Assembly (NCBI GenBank): GCA_030407315.1
Contig: JALQPE010000609.1
Span: forward strand, 17,419 to 81,418
Length of the DNA: 64,000 nt
Source: Asparagopsis taxiformis
Taxonomy: Eukaryota; Rhodophyta; Florideophyceae; Bonnemaisoniales; Bonnemaisoniaceae
Reading direction: 5' to 3'
Positions within the stretch are counted from its first letter, which is position 1. Each line of letters opens with the position of its first letter. Below the pieces are notes generated by a model. The model was not told the origin of the DNA, did not search any database, and saw only the letters and a list, made by a program, of their open reading frames with translations. Made by a program: the position numbers and the translations under genes. Below, piece after piece: positions 35,647 through 46,460 of the stretch.

Positions 35647-36630
35647 ATGCTAAACAAACCTATCGTGCTTCTCCCCATTCCACCGCCAAGTCGTTTCCTT
35701 GACGGAAATCAAAAAGAATATGAAAATGATACGCGCAAGGACATCTTCCGTTTCGTTAACGTTTCGAAGTATCTGGATGATTTCATCATCAAGCATAACA
35801 ATGAGCATGAAGGAAACGAAGGAATGTCATACCTCTCTTTCAAGGACGACTGCACACATCGTCAGCGCAACACTCGAGCAAAGAATATCATCGCATCTCT
35901 TCTCAACAAACATCTTCCAGATGACTTTGGAACGAGAACTTATTGTCAGAGTCTGGCAGTGCGTCCACGTGAAATGGAAAACTTGATCGAACTTGCCTCT
36001 CAGAACGCTTCTCTTTCTGTTTTTTCCCAAACAGAAAATCATTGGGCAATTAGGAAGCTCATTGAAGAGAGAATGGCGACTCGAAAGAGGTCAGAAGATG
36101 CAAGAAATGGTCACAAGTCAGAAGAAAAGGCAAAGCATCTGCACAATTGCTCTGGAGGCGGAAAAAGTACAACAAGAAGAGTCGAAGACGTTCATGTTCC
36201 AATTGAGAAAGGTGTCAGTTCCAAACTAATTTCTAAGAAACCGCAGAAATCGTTTCGAGTCAATCATTCTCGTTCAAACGCGAGGAAAAATAAGCAGCGG
36301 AATACTTCCTCATCTCGACAGAGAGAATCGAGAGGAAAAGGAAATAGCTCGGTCACTCGTAATTCTGACTGCGAGGAAAGCGATCAAGGGTCATTCAGCT
36401 TTGGATCTGCCCCTCATATCGCATCATCTTCTTCTGATGATTTCTCGAGGGTGGATGGTAGTGAAGAAGAAGATATAGCACCGGTGAAAAGATCACGGAA
36501 GAATTCTGATCGCACTCATATGCATTCAAGCCGCAGTGGGAGGATGAAAACGAAAAGTGTTCGTGTTAGTAAGAGACAGAGGAGCAGGAAATGGATTTCA
36601 AAAGCCGTCCGCGATGCAGAAATGGATTAG
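35647..36630 (+). CDS. Basic accessory protein of tnp2-type element, copy B
   Basis: Intact 327-codon frame with ATG start (MLNKPIVLLPIPPPSRF). The conserved N-terminal domain is as in copy A: DIFRFVNVSKYLDDFI, CTHRQRNTRAKNIIASLL, FGTRTYCQSLAVRPREME and QTENHWAIRKLIEER. The C-terminal 170 residues are Ser/Arg/Lys-rich with several possible nuclear localisation signals and an acidic stretch (GSEEEDI). Function unknown; its constant divergent pairing with a tnp2-type transposase implies a transposition or regulation role. Confidence 0.75.
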   Translation: MLNKPIVLLPIPPPSRFLDGNQKEYENDTRKDIFRFVNVSKYLDDFIIKHNNEHEGNEGMSYLSFKDDCTHRQRNTRAKNIIASLLNKHLPDDFGTRTYCQSLAVRPREMENLIELASQNASLSVFSQTENHWAIRKLIEERMATRKRSEDARNGHKSEEKAKHLHNCSGGGKSTTRRVEDVHVPIEKGVSSKLISKKPQKSFRVNHSRSNARKNKQRNTSSSRQRESRGKGNSSVTRNSDCEESDQGSFSFGSAPHIASSSSDDFSRVDGSEEEDIAPVKRSRKNSDRTHMHSSRSGRMKTKSVRVSKRQRSRKWISKAVRDAEMD

Positions 36631-36944
36631 GAAAGGAAGTTTACCAGAATGCTAGTCACTGATTAAACGCGAAGGGCATCAGGCACCGCCAAAATCTTCT
36701 CCTTTCCCAGCTACTGACGTGAGGCTCGATGCCGCTGATCATCTCTCCATGTGCTCACTACCATATGAAGAGTCTAGCAGAATGGAGCTGATAGGTCTCT
36801 AATTAATTTCTTGCACATCACGTAGGCTTAAAAAACTGCCGCCATATCAATGCCCACTTGTCCGGTTAATGCCTCTGGATGCTATCTGTTTGCGTTTCAG
36901 ATCACCTGTACATTCCTTGGGAAATATGTATTCTTTGATCTATT

Positions 36945-37145
36945 CAATTTACAATAAATCTATAATTTATTTGAAACTTTAATAATAAAATTGTGTATTT
37001 GTCCAAAACGCCATTCCCTGGCTGGAAAAATGCCGGAATTAAGCCGGTAATGAAGATGAATCTACTTTTCGCTCGCGATTTCACCCCGGACAGTGACATC
37101 CATATTTGTGGCGACCATTTCACGTCTCTATAAAGGAACACGCCG
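36945..37145 (-). repeat. SINE-like repeat, copy 2 (head-truncated)
   Basis: The reverse strand has the same body as the repeat at 25401-25690: ATGGTCGCCACAAATATGG, TGTCCGGGGTGAAATCG, then TACCGGCTTAATTCCGGCA and an AT-rich tail. The tRNA-like head is missing. Its position beyond the accessory gene matches copy 1, so it may have been part of the ancestral element. Confidence 0.55.
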
Positions 37146-38272
37146 TTGATCCTTGGCACAGTAATGGGAGTTGATGCACTTGTCACCATGGACATCATTG
37201 GCATCTCATTCTTCGTTCACTTAACTCGCAGTCACACGTGGGAAAATGATATGGAGATCCACACGCACACTGTGACTCTGATGCCTACGAAACTGCCATA
37301 TCCATCACCATATCTGCCAAACGCGCAGTATCAATTTCAACCCAGCAACATTTACCAAACGGGAACTCATCAGGCGCACGTCTATAATCCCGAAACACAG
37401 CTTCCATGGCGATTCGAATGATATACTTGAGCTCCATCTCACCAGCCATGTACGCAACCGACGCAACAGCATCAACAGCAGGAAATGGCATCCGCGATGC
37501 AACATATGCACTACATATGTGCTGACATCACAGTGTGTACAAGCGTTGAAGTGTGATAGCCAGCGAAAGTAGAAGCCCCGCAACAACAGCAGCCAGCTTA
37601 TCCGAATCTGAGTCAGATCAGAGTCGTTAAATCGCAAGGTATGAGAGTATTGTCGTAGACGGATCTGTCTCATGCAGAGTCAACAGCGGGGGATTTCAAA
37701 ATGTGACAGATTAAGTCACTGGATCAATCACAGGGGCAGGAACCATCAATAGAAGGTATAAGATTGGATTTGAAATAGCAAAGCATACTCATTGTACCAG
37801 TTTCGATGGAATATATATACAATTAAGTATTGATAATAATATGGAAAGATGGAAACGAGTATCTTTTTTTGTTGGCGGCAAGGCATGGACTAATTTGTGT
37901 AGATAAATTGAGTACACGACGGTCACAAGGCAAGAGGTAGGTTTCGTTGTAGAGGAAAATTGGTCGAGTGGATTCCGAGTCAAGTTGCGATGGAAGGATG
38001 CATGGAAAAAGGTATATGGCAGAACGATTATTGCACAGAACCTCAATTTTCAAATGACGCGCACTATTAAGAACCCATGGTACCTTTAGGTACCCATGCG
38101 TACCTAGGGTACTGCAGATTGCTTGTCTTGCGTCTCCAGTCGAAAAACCTATTCAATATCTGCTCTAAACACTGAAAATGCTTATTCAGTACACTTGCAA
38201 GATGTGAGTCTATATAAACTGAGCAATGCTTTTCTTAAACCATCCATTTGAATAAATTCGTATAATTAGCAC
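37146..38272. other. No clear gene; Gln/Pro-rich remnant
   Basis: Between 37280 and 37640 the + strand codes in pieces for Gln/Pro/His-rich sequence (for example NAQYQFQPSNIYQTG and PTQQHQQQEMASAMQ), interrupted by stops. This may be a relic of a low-complexity protein. At 38070-38115 there are overlapping GGTACC/CCTAGG-like palindromes. Nothing else is supported. Confidence 0.3.
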
Positions 38273-38700
38273 ATGTTAAGGCATGCACAGTTGTTCTCAC
38301 GCCTCTCCCTTCTTACAATAACAGTTATCATTCCTCTGACAATGTTAAAATTTGCATCCGGTAAGCCCCGATTGGTTGTTATCCTGGGCTGTCAACGCTC
38401 AGCAAATACTTCCAGAATAATGTACTTCTCAAGATCATCCTCTACCTTCAGAGCAGTCCAATTATGCTTAATATGCGCAAAAAACCAGCTTACCTCTTTC
38501 AGATAAACTCATGCCTTGCATCTTTCCCCTTCCTATCTTCTACATGAGCCCAGCATTCGGCACACACTACACCGTCATTTCGATCTCTGACGAAATTCTT
38601 ATTCTATTCCCCTACTTGCATTTGTTGATGGCCGTCAAACTGCCTGTGGAAAACTCGCTGAAACACAACATATTGAGTCGTACTGCCATTTGAGGTACAA
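38273..38700 (+). pseudogene. Possible sulfotransferase-like fragment
   Basis: An ATG frame gives a hydrophobic segment (LSLLTITVIIPLTMLKFA) followed by KPRLVVILGCQRSANTS. This resembles the membrane anchor plus 5'-phosphosulfate-binding loop of type II Golgi sulfotransferases (LGCQRSGTT). Sense then shifts frame (KKPAYLFQINSCLASFPFLS) and is lost after stops. Only the N-terminal part is visible; the family call is tentative. Confidence 0.35.
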
Positions 38701-39232
38701 ACTCTTGAATTAACATTCGTGAATCGACTAGCAGTTACGCCACAAATCGTCGTGGCGATCTTGTAACCTCACCGCGAATCTCGAGTGTACTTGCAGTAGT
38801 TGCTGAGTATGATTTCACCGACTTCTGCACCGGCTCAGAAATCTCATCATACATGCGCAACATATCTGGCGGATGTGCATTCGAGAGGGCATAGGCCATT
38901 GCTTAGACGAGCGACACGGGATGCAATGCGCATCACACTCGAAAGAGACTTGTCTCACATTGCTTGAAAGCAACACAGCACATTTTGATTAATTGATGGA
39001 GGCCATCGGACTGTCCTCAAAATAATACCGAGAAACCTGGCGATTCTCATAATCCTAACCGAGACGGATTATTGACAGACTTGTGGATATACCTACACGC
39101 TATCGCGGAGCCGTGCGGCTCTTGTGTCTCTTGTTCTCGGACCGACATGATCTGTTGCATCGCCCGGTGTGTTTATAGGCAATATGGAGGGATTATTTGC
39201 ATGCTAGCATCATCTGCGCAATCGCAATCGTA

Positions 39233-39625
39233 ATGAAATCTCGCAGTCAGGAAATTGCTCGTCTTTCGAGGGTTTTTCTGGAACGAATTGAAGATGAATT
39301 GTCGACGTACGATTTTGATCGAGTAAAGTAGTTTGATTCCGTATCAGAGGCTGGTGATGAATTGCTGCCTTCGTATATATACGAGGGCGTATTGGTTGCT
39401 CGTCACCCGTGAAAAGGAGCGCTTGTACCTGTAGATAACGATTGGAATTCCTTGCGAGTTGTTCTTTGGGAGACTTACTGCCTGCAGTTGAGAGATGGGC
39501 TTGAGAAAGAAAAGAATGGCCATTTCCAAGTAAGAAGCAACACGACAATGGCTATTGTACCTTTTTCAAAATATGGCAATTTCAATCCAATGTACCGTAA
39601 CGTTGTTTTCCCAACCGTTTTCTAG
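39233..39625 (+). pseudogene. Unknown coding sequence with two in-frame stops
   Basis: From ATG 39233 a single frame has coding character for 130 codons (MKSRSQEIARLSRVFLERIE, YIYEGVLVARHP, VPVDNDWNSLRVVLWETY). It is interrupted by TAG at 39329 and TGA at 39410 with no frame change, and ends at TAG 39623. Both stops could be single-base changes. Family not recognised. Confidence 0.35.
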
Positions 39626-39743
39626 ACTTTCCTGGTTATTGAATACATTTTTATGTCTTACATCCCTTCATAATTGTTTACAGCATCATCTTCAGTCGTT
39701 CCTGCTCTCTCATCAAACCAATATTTTCTCATCAACAGCTTCC

Positions 39744-41027
39744 TTAGTCCTTACCGACGCGTAGCTGTTGCAGAAATCCTTCAGCTGCCTCTTCTCTGTC
39801 CGCTCCTACAGCGTTCTCTCGCGTGAATTGCACAACTTTGCCAATCAAAATCTTCGCTCTTTCATCATTCTTCCTCATTTGCGTCGTTTTTTGCAAGAGC
39901 CCAACGCCCTCGCGTACCTTCACTTGCACACTCATCATCTGTGCAACTGCAACAGCCATTGTATCATCTTCCGTATCCTTTCGTTCAAAATTTCTAGTTC
40001 TCATCCGATTCATCCTCTCCAGTCTCTGCGCTCTCCTTGTTTTGCATCCTCTGAATTGACGGCCTGAGAGAAGAATTTTTTCAATTCGTTCTCAGCAGCA
40101 TTAAATGAATGTGCCACGAAGAGACTTGGGCGCGTCCATTTAGACAATTGTTCCTGTAATCCACAAGATTGACACCTCTCATCACAAAATAGAATTGTGC
40201 CATAGTCAAAGCGATTCCTGATAGCCCTTCCCACATATGTGGGTTATCCTGATTTGCTTCTTTCAATGCTTCAATAGTGCTCCATTCCAACTCACGTAAA
40301 ACTTTGTGGAGATTAGGTGCTCTTGCGTTACGATTCTGCAGCACAATCTTGGCTTCCACATCATATATTTGTCGCTTCAGGACGATTCTCATCCTTTGGC
40401 GGAATGATAGGGCAAACCTGTAATGACAACAGCTCTTCCGTATCCATCGCTGAAATCGATACCCTCTGATATCTTTACCCTGCATACAGCCAACAGTATA
40501 GAACCATTCTTGCCCGACACCTTGCAAGCATCCACATTTGTGCGATGGGCCTATATTGGAGCTGCAAACTTGGATGATTCTCTTTCCTCTTGTACAATAT
40601 GCTTGCGATGACGCTTGTCGCTCCAAATCGATGGCTTCGCAGACTGCCCCCTGTGGTCCAATCTCTTCCATGCTTCCGTACAGGAATATACTGCTCCGTA
40701 TGAAGGGAAGAACACGAGAAACACCATCAGGAACGGCAGAAGCGATTTAGATCATTGCTCTACCAAGGGTGGCGAAAGATGCATCGCCCCTCGCGCCATA
40801 CCCTGATGCCAATGCTCCGCCTGGAGCGCCGTTAATGATTTCAGGTCCCCTAGTAATAACTACAGACCAGACTTGTCTCTTTAAAACGTGGGGTTTTTCC
40901 AGTTGTACGGGAAACTCTATGCCTAGTTCAACCGCAAAGAAATGCAATGGAGAAAGGGTGCCACTGGTGAGAAGCAAGCTTCTAACGTTGAGGCTTCTAA
41001 TATTCTCCATAGCATGATAAAATAACG
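39744..41027 (-). pseudogene. RTEL1: RTEL1-type helicase pseudogene, 3' half
   Basis: C-terminal half of the Fe-S DNA helicase RTEL1 (XPD-like superfamily 2), which resolves D-loops and telomeric structures. I read SLLLTSGTLSPLHFFAVELG and FPVQLEKPHVL, then, in another frame, [19 protein letters not shown] and [10 protein letters not shown] (motifs V and VI region). LKRQIYDVEAKI, NRFDYGTILFCDERC and WTRPSLFVAHSFN follow. A charged C-terminal region extends to 39744. Lesions include TAA at 40747-40749 where CAA (Gln) is expected, and frameshifts near 40660, 40420 and 40220. The N-terminal ATPase part and Fe-S cluster region are absent: the sequence starts abruptly at about 41010-41027, joined to SSRP1 sequence. 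Confidence 0.85.
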
Positions 41028-41748
41028 TTATCTGGCTTGGGTAACAGAAACAGTCTTGTGATGGACGAATAGAGAATTTTGAAATCAAAGGCCTTGCCTC
41101 TCAACTTGATATAATTGGCGTACATGTCAACATCATAGCGTCCTCTAGGAACCATGACACTCATCTACGTACACGAGCACATACTCTCTCCAGCAAATGC
41201 GCTAGTCTCAGACCTGGCCTTGACCGATTCATAGATCCTTTTCGCCTCTTCCTCATCCATTTTACCAGCAGTGCCATCCACATGAAAGTCTAGGGCAAGC
41301 TCCTTCGCACTGCCAGGCATTTGAACGTTTGACACCTTACCCATCAGCATTTGAAAAACGCCTCCTCAAAAACCGAAGCGCAATTCTTCTTAGACTCGCC
41401 GCCCCCGGTGCGAAAGATGAGATTGGAAGCGGCGCCCTTACTGACGTCTAGCTCGCCCCAGGACCATCCGCGGCAATCCTGGTTGACGCGCATCATTTCG
41501 GCGCCGAAATTGACTGCAGAAAACTCCTTGAAATCTGCATAGTCGTTGGATCGGAAGCCTTCGAAGCGCAGCGTTGTACCACCTTTCAGGGAGATTCATA
41601 ACTGCTTACCGCGTGCGCCGCGCAGCCATTCAACTTGAAGCAGGTCCATTTCGTCCACAGTGACATTTCCAGAGCCTTCGAGCTCCTTCCATGCAAAGCC
41701 CTTCGGCGTGATTTCGAGCGTCCTGGAGCCGCTGCTCTGGCCGGCCAT
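41028..41748 (-). pseudogene. SSRP1: SSRP1 (FACT subunit) pseudogene, 5' part
   Basis: N-terminal and start of the middle domain of SSRP1/Pob3, the FACT histone chaperone subunit. From ATG 41748 I read SGSRTLEITPKGFAWKELEG, LRFEGFRSNDYADFKEF and GWSWGELDVSKGAASNLIF. After a frameshift near 41345 come VSNVQMPGSAKELALDFHVD and, past a stop near 41164, VPRGRYDVDMYANYIKLRG and ITRLFLLPKPDN. It has TGA near 41596 where CGA (Arg) fits. At about 41027 SSRP1 stops in mid-domain and RTEL1 sequence begins; the rest of the middle domain and the HMG box are missing. Confidence 0.85.
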
Positions 41749-42685
41749 GGAAATTACGGAAAAGGAGCGCACGGGACCTCCGACGTCAGTAGCCGTATTG
41801 CCAGTCGAATTGCGATTTGGAACGGTGCGACGGACAGGCAGGCTATACTAGTCTAGTGTGGTAAGGATGGATTTAAAAGGTTTGGATCAGCGTGGGCGCA
41901 GGATGGGATGCAAAAAGGCGCGAAAGGGAAAAATTTTCCAAATGACAATTTTCTGACGCACCGTGCCGTGAAACGATGAAGTTTGAATGATTCGATTCGA
42001 GTTGGTAATGGTTTACAAGTTAACTGTGCGCTAAGGTTGTGAATCTTGCCTCATTTCCAAGTATAAAGGGGCGGAGTGCCATCAACTACACATCCTCTAC
42101 TAGAGTTCCTCAGCAACGGCGGCATCCAACCAACCGCCCCCTTCACGGAAAAAATTCGTGCCCTCACGCAAGCTGCACAATGGAGTTCATGTACGAGAGA
42201 AAGATCTCGGAGTTAATAATGGTGTGAATATCTTTGCATTGCGACGTATACCATCCCAGCTCATTGACGTCAACAGCATCAAGCCTCTATTTATTCCGCC
42301 AGCATTACTCGAGTTATCTCACCGACCTCGTCCGCAAGTGGTACAAGCACCCCTTCATCCAGATGTATTGTTCTTCGTTATCGGTGTCACTCTCACTCTC
42401 CGTCAGTTCTCGGCGGCGATACGATAATAAAGACTACTCACCACCGAGCACCGATGCCATCCTTGCCACGTGCACTATACTGAAACAGAAGTGAGCAAAG
42501 TCACTTGAATGTGCGTGGTCCCAGATGCATCCCCGACTTCGCCTCCCATGGCTAGTCCTCATGAATTGTTCTGATGGCGAACGCCGAGTACAGACCCGTC
42601 TAGCCTCGAAATGATCACTCTGAACAGACTACTGATGTTGGCTGCTAACGTTGGTTTCTCATCATCAGGCCTGTCATCTCTGTCA
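41749..42685. other. No recognised gene
   Basis: The + strand 42234-42494 holds an open frame with some coding character (FRQHYSSYLTDLVRKWYKHP), but no family or reliable start is evident. Nothing else is supported. Confidence 0.3.
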
Positions 42686-43655
42686 TTACTTGGAGCCTTC
42701 ATCAGCTCCACGAAAAGGCCCAATTCCGCGATACTTACTCAGTGCATCCGCTTTATCGTCTGTCAGAGCGACCACTTTCTTGGTCGTAGTACTCTGCGTG
42801 GCCATATTCTTACTTGCAGCTTCCTGCAGCATTTCCTTGAGTCTGTCGATTTCCCTGTCTTTTTCTCCATGGAGAAAAAAGACAGGGAAACAGTGCACTG
42901 TTTCTTGCTGTTCATTCTACCTATTCTTTTGAGCAACGCGGAACCTCTTCGAATTTTGTTCTGAGCTCGCTTAGTATCTGAGGTTGTGCGCGCTCTAGCT
43001 TGCAGCGCAAGTCTGGCATCATGTGATGAGGAGCTAGGGTCTCTCTGATCCAGCTCTCCATCGATATACACCATGGGTTCCGGAGTGGGCGCAGCAGTGC
43101 TACGAATGCGCGCCAATGCGTTGTAGGCATAATCTACACCTTTGAAGCGACCAGCAGAAGCCTGATAAGCAGCCTTTCTGGATGGAGTGTCAACACACGG
43201 CGAAGAAGCGCGCACATTGCGCACACAGTCTGTTGGTACACAAGACTCCACCACACTGGAGGCGGAGGTATGTTTGCTGCCGTATCCAGCAAGCGGATTG
43301 GAGGATATGCACCATCATGCAATATTCCTTGCACCTCAACCTTTTTACTAATCTGCGACGGGAGATTCCCCGGCAGCTGTGATTCCTACCGTCCGAGTTG
43401 TTCATTTTTCTCAAAGTCTTCCAGATCCTTTCTTACACTATTCTCACAAATTCCCGTGCCAACTTGAAGCTTATCCTCTGCTTCCGCCTCATGTAAAGCC
43501 CGCATCTCGCCCCGAATAGTCTCCAGCTTGTGATGAAGCAATGAAATTCCATTCTCAGTTGGGTTCTCCGGGCGAAAAATGTCATAGAGGCTGAGAATAA
43601 TCATAAACCCCTGTTGTACAGACTGGATAGTGTCATCAATGTGCGTAACTGGCAA
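42686..43655 (-). pseudogene. Broken gene for an unknown coiled-coil protein
   Basis: Reads in three pieces. 43655-43386 begins MPVTHIDDTIQSVQQG and includes helical LHHKLETIRGEMRALHEAEA. A middle piece includes ILHDGAYPPIRLLDTAANIP. 43254 to about 42900 has RFKGVDYAYNALARIRS and YIDGELDQRD. After a palindrome at 42850-42904 the sense resumes as EKDREIDRLKEMLQEAA to 42686. About 320 codons in total, mostly helical and charged. Two frameshifts and one fold-back insertion break it. I do not recognise the family. Confidence 0.5.
42850..42904. repeat. Double palindrome inserted in a gene
   Basis: At 42850-42890 the arms are TTTCCCTGTCTTTTTCTCC and its near-exact complement around CATG. Immediately adjoining is the perfect 18-bp palindrome GAAACAGTGCACTGTTTC (42887-42904). 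On the reverse strand the right arm codes EKDREID of the host frame, so the left arm looks like an inverted copy of it. Confidence 0.85.
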
Positions 43656-44939
43656 CGCGTTCCCAAAGGTAACGGTGCGAAGTGTAGCGGTTCAGGGTAT
43701 CAATCAAGATATGGCTGCGTTACAGTGAAATTATCATAACCTGTCTCATATGAAGTCCTGTAAACCCGGGTACATACATTTTTAAATTCTGATAATGATA
43801 ATTTATGCAAAGCATTATGCTATTGAGCAGTCCTCCTATTATGATCTGATATACTACTCAGAAATGAAGACGACAGGGGATTTTGGGAGATACTCCAAAC
43901 AGCGTGCCAGAATACTCGATTTCCAATTCTGAAAAAAAGTTTCGAACAAAATTTTTTGTGTCATCCATGAGACCGCCACAAGTCATGCAATAAATTGCCA
44001 AGTATTGAACAAGTCCTCGGTTTGAACCCCTTCAACTCCATCTGTCCTCCACATATCATCCAGTTCGCATGTTTCTGTCTACTAGGGCGGAATTGTAGAC
44101 ATATTCTCCTTTATAATGCATAGAGGGTAAGTGTTGGGCTGTTTAGGATGGTGGGGCTCAGTGTCGCGATGATTTCTTGTGATATGTTAGGAGGTATGAG
44201 TAATCGCACTAGTGCCGTTTTCTGCTGATACTGTTCTTGTACTGCCGGTTCGGTCGGTTTGGGAGGTAGTGGTCCCTATATGTAAGCAGATATATTGTGG
44301 AGAATGGCATAACTATGCACCGTGTGGCACCATTGAATAAAATTGGTGTGCTTAAGGGGTTGAATGTTGAAGTGGGGGATGTGAGAAGGGGGTTGAGGCT
44401 GGTTGTCGGTGGGTAGGGCTGTTTGGTGGGGTCATTGTGTGTGTTGATGGGGATGAATTTGTTTCGAGAAGTGCTTGGTGGTAAAGGGTGGTTGGTAAGT
44501 CGTCTAGGTCGAGTTGGAGAGTTCGAGTTCTTACGTATCGATCGTGGCGTCGTTGAGGCTCACTTCGCGGTGGATAGTTGTCAATCTTGGCTCGGTTCTT
44601 TGTGTCGCCGGGTCACTGTTAGCGGTGACGAATCTCGCCGCGTTCAGTTGACATGGGCGGGCGGGTTGAGATCGTTGTGGTTGTGTGGTCTGGGCGCCAT
44701 AACCTGTTGATGTTGTGGTTCTTCATGCCTTGTTTATTAGGTGCATCCGAAAATCGCCACTCCACCACCTTTCCACTCAAGTGATCAACCAAAACACGAG
44801 GAAAGTGGCGAAATTCGCTACTTCAGATGATGTGATCCGGGGTTGCCAGGTCGGTTCACTCCGCCACTTTACTTTCATTCCCATAGATAGTATGGATAGT
44901 ATCCATGTGTAGGAAATAATCATGTATTTGAAATGACCC
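43656..44939. other. No recognised gene
   Basis: AT-rich at first, then G/T-rich from about 44160. The open frame 44423-44710 has no family features and reflects G/T bias. A short perfect palindrome, ATGGATAGTATCCAT, is at 44893-44907. The left end of the Harbinger-like element may lie here, but I could not find inverted ends. Confidence 0.35.
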
Positions 44940-45307
44940 CGCTCTCGAAACAGCACCGCCTGATAACAGCGGCTTGTGCCGATGCAGTCTTCTTAGCGGC
45001 GATCGCAGTGATGCTCATAGTCGTAAAAAAATCACCAAGGCATCAGGAGAAGGCAGTGAAGGAGTAGGAACTTGCAAAGTACCGCTGTTTGGCACTGTTG
45101 TGGCCAGTGCAAACTAGCTTGAGTACACCGTGGAATCAGATCCTGGCGTGTGGAACAGACGACGACTTTCTGGTATCAACTAATTTTACGAAGGATATAT
45201 TGTTACACACACTGTTACCAACATTTGAGGAGAAAAGAAAGCTTTATCACTTCGGGAGTCCGTTCCGAAGAGGACCAAAGAAAACAGGTCGGAATTCGCT
45301 GCTGAAA

Positions 45308-45359
45308 ATGGTAGACCTTCTCGGTTGTCACTCAGCGACAAACCGAGAAGGTCTACCAT
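45308..45359. repeat. Fold-back palindrome inside the transposase pseudogene
   Basis: ATGGTAGACCTTCTCGGT is followed 16 bases later by its reverse complement, with TGTC/GACA extending the pairing. Family sense runs directly from the left arm (LLKMVDLLG) to bases after the right arm (LWYIKIKQ in shifted frame). The right arm and loop are therefore an extra, inverted copy. Confidence 0.85.
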
Positions 45360-45644
45360 AGGCTATGGTACATCAAGATAAAGCAGACTGTATACAGTCT
45401 GTGTCCCTTATTTGGAGTCGTAGATAGCACTATTGGCATATAGCTCGACTACAGCCTGGACGTGCTATGTAAAGCCGTGAAAACAGATGGAAACTGTGAA
45501 ATACGTTGGCCAAGTGTTGAAGAGATGAAATGGTCGGAACTGCTAATAGGAAGTATGGGTCACTATTAGAAGGTGTATTTGGAGTGACAGATGGTGGGAG
45601 AATGCCTTGCGCTCTGTTTTCGGACCCAAACATTGTAGGACTAA

Positions 45645-46460
45645 ACTGACGCTTAGACGTAATGACTCGGGTAGCCGTCCAAACGTCTCGAGTAGTCGCT
45701 GGAGGGGCGGTTTCGCACTCCTGGTTTCTGTTAACCCGAAGCGGTGAAGCGTAGTCGCACTGCCGACGACCGTCCACTGGCCTCGACTCGGTAGGTGGTA
45801 AGCGGTTTGAATCGGACGGATCTTGATCACTCTTAGAGGAAAATCCACCAGGGCGACACACGAGCCAACAGTGGCTAGGTTGGATCACGGAAACAGGCGG
45901 GCGCTGTAGCGGATAGTCAACTCGGAACGGGCGGTGCGACACACAGTGTATGTCGGTTCCGAGCACTCACGCTTAGACGAAACTGTTGACCTTTATCAGC
46001 CTCACACGCGTAGACGTCGTGTTGGCGTTCCGTTGCAACCCGGGAACCACGGTACGTTACGCACCCACACCGTAATGCGGAACGGAACAATCCTAAGACG
46101 GAAACGATGGACACAAGTGTCGAAAACAATGCTTCACCTCTAGGACTGACTTGGATCGGTACCTTAGAGGGGGTTTGCTGTCCTTTACTCATTGGAGATG
46201 GGTCACTACTTGTAATTGCGCACCGGGGCCGAGTAGTCCGCCCCGAGGGCCCTATGGGGCGGGCCGCGCCGGCGGCCGCGGTGGTGTTGCGATACGTGTA
46301 CTACGATCATTAACCCTACACGTGGCGCTCGTCATGCTCGCATGTGCGCCCGCCAATTCTACACAATTTCGAAAATTTCCAAATTACGCAAGGAAACTGC
46401 TGGAGAGAAGCGATAAGCTACTGGCGGATTCATTGAGTGCTCGCCCGTTTCAGCTTTTGT
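45645..46460. mobile_element. CpG-rich insertion in the Harbinger-like pseudogene
   Basis: About 0.8 kb separates two adjacent parts of the transposase (FSDPNI and NAYFEGFTQ). It is GC- and CpG-rich (for example GGGCCGCGCCGGCGGCCGCG near 46258), unlike its surroundings. No coding family is visible. I could not establish inverted ends or a target-site duplication, so its class is unknown. Confidence 0.5.

Noticed and set aside
44423..44710. A 95-codon gene
   Set aside because: Explained by G/T strand bias; no family content.
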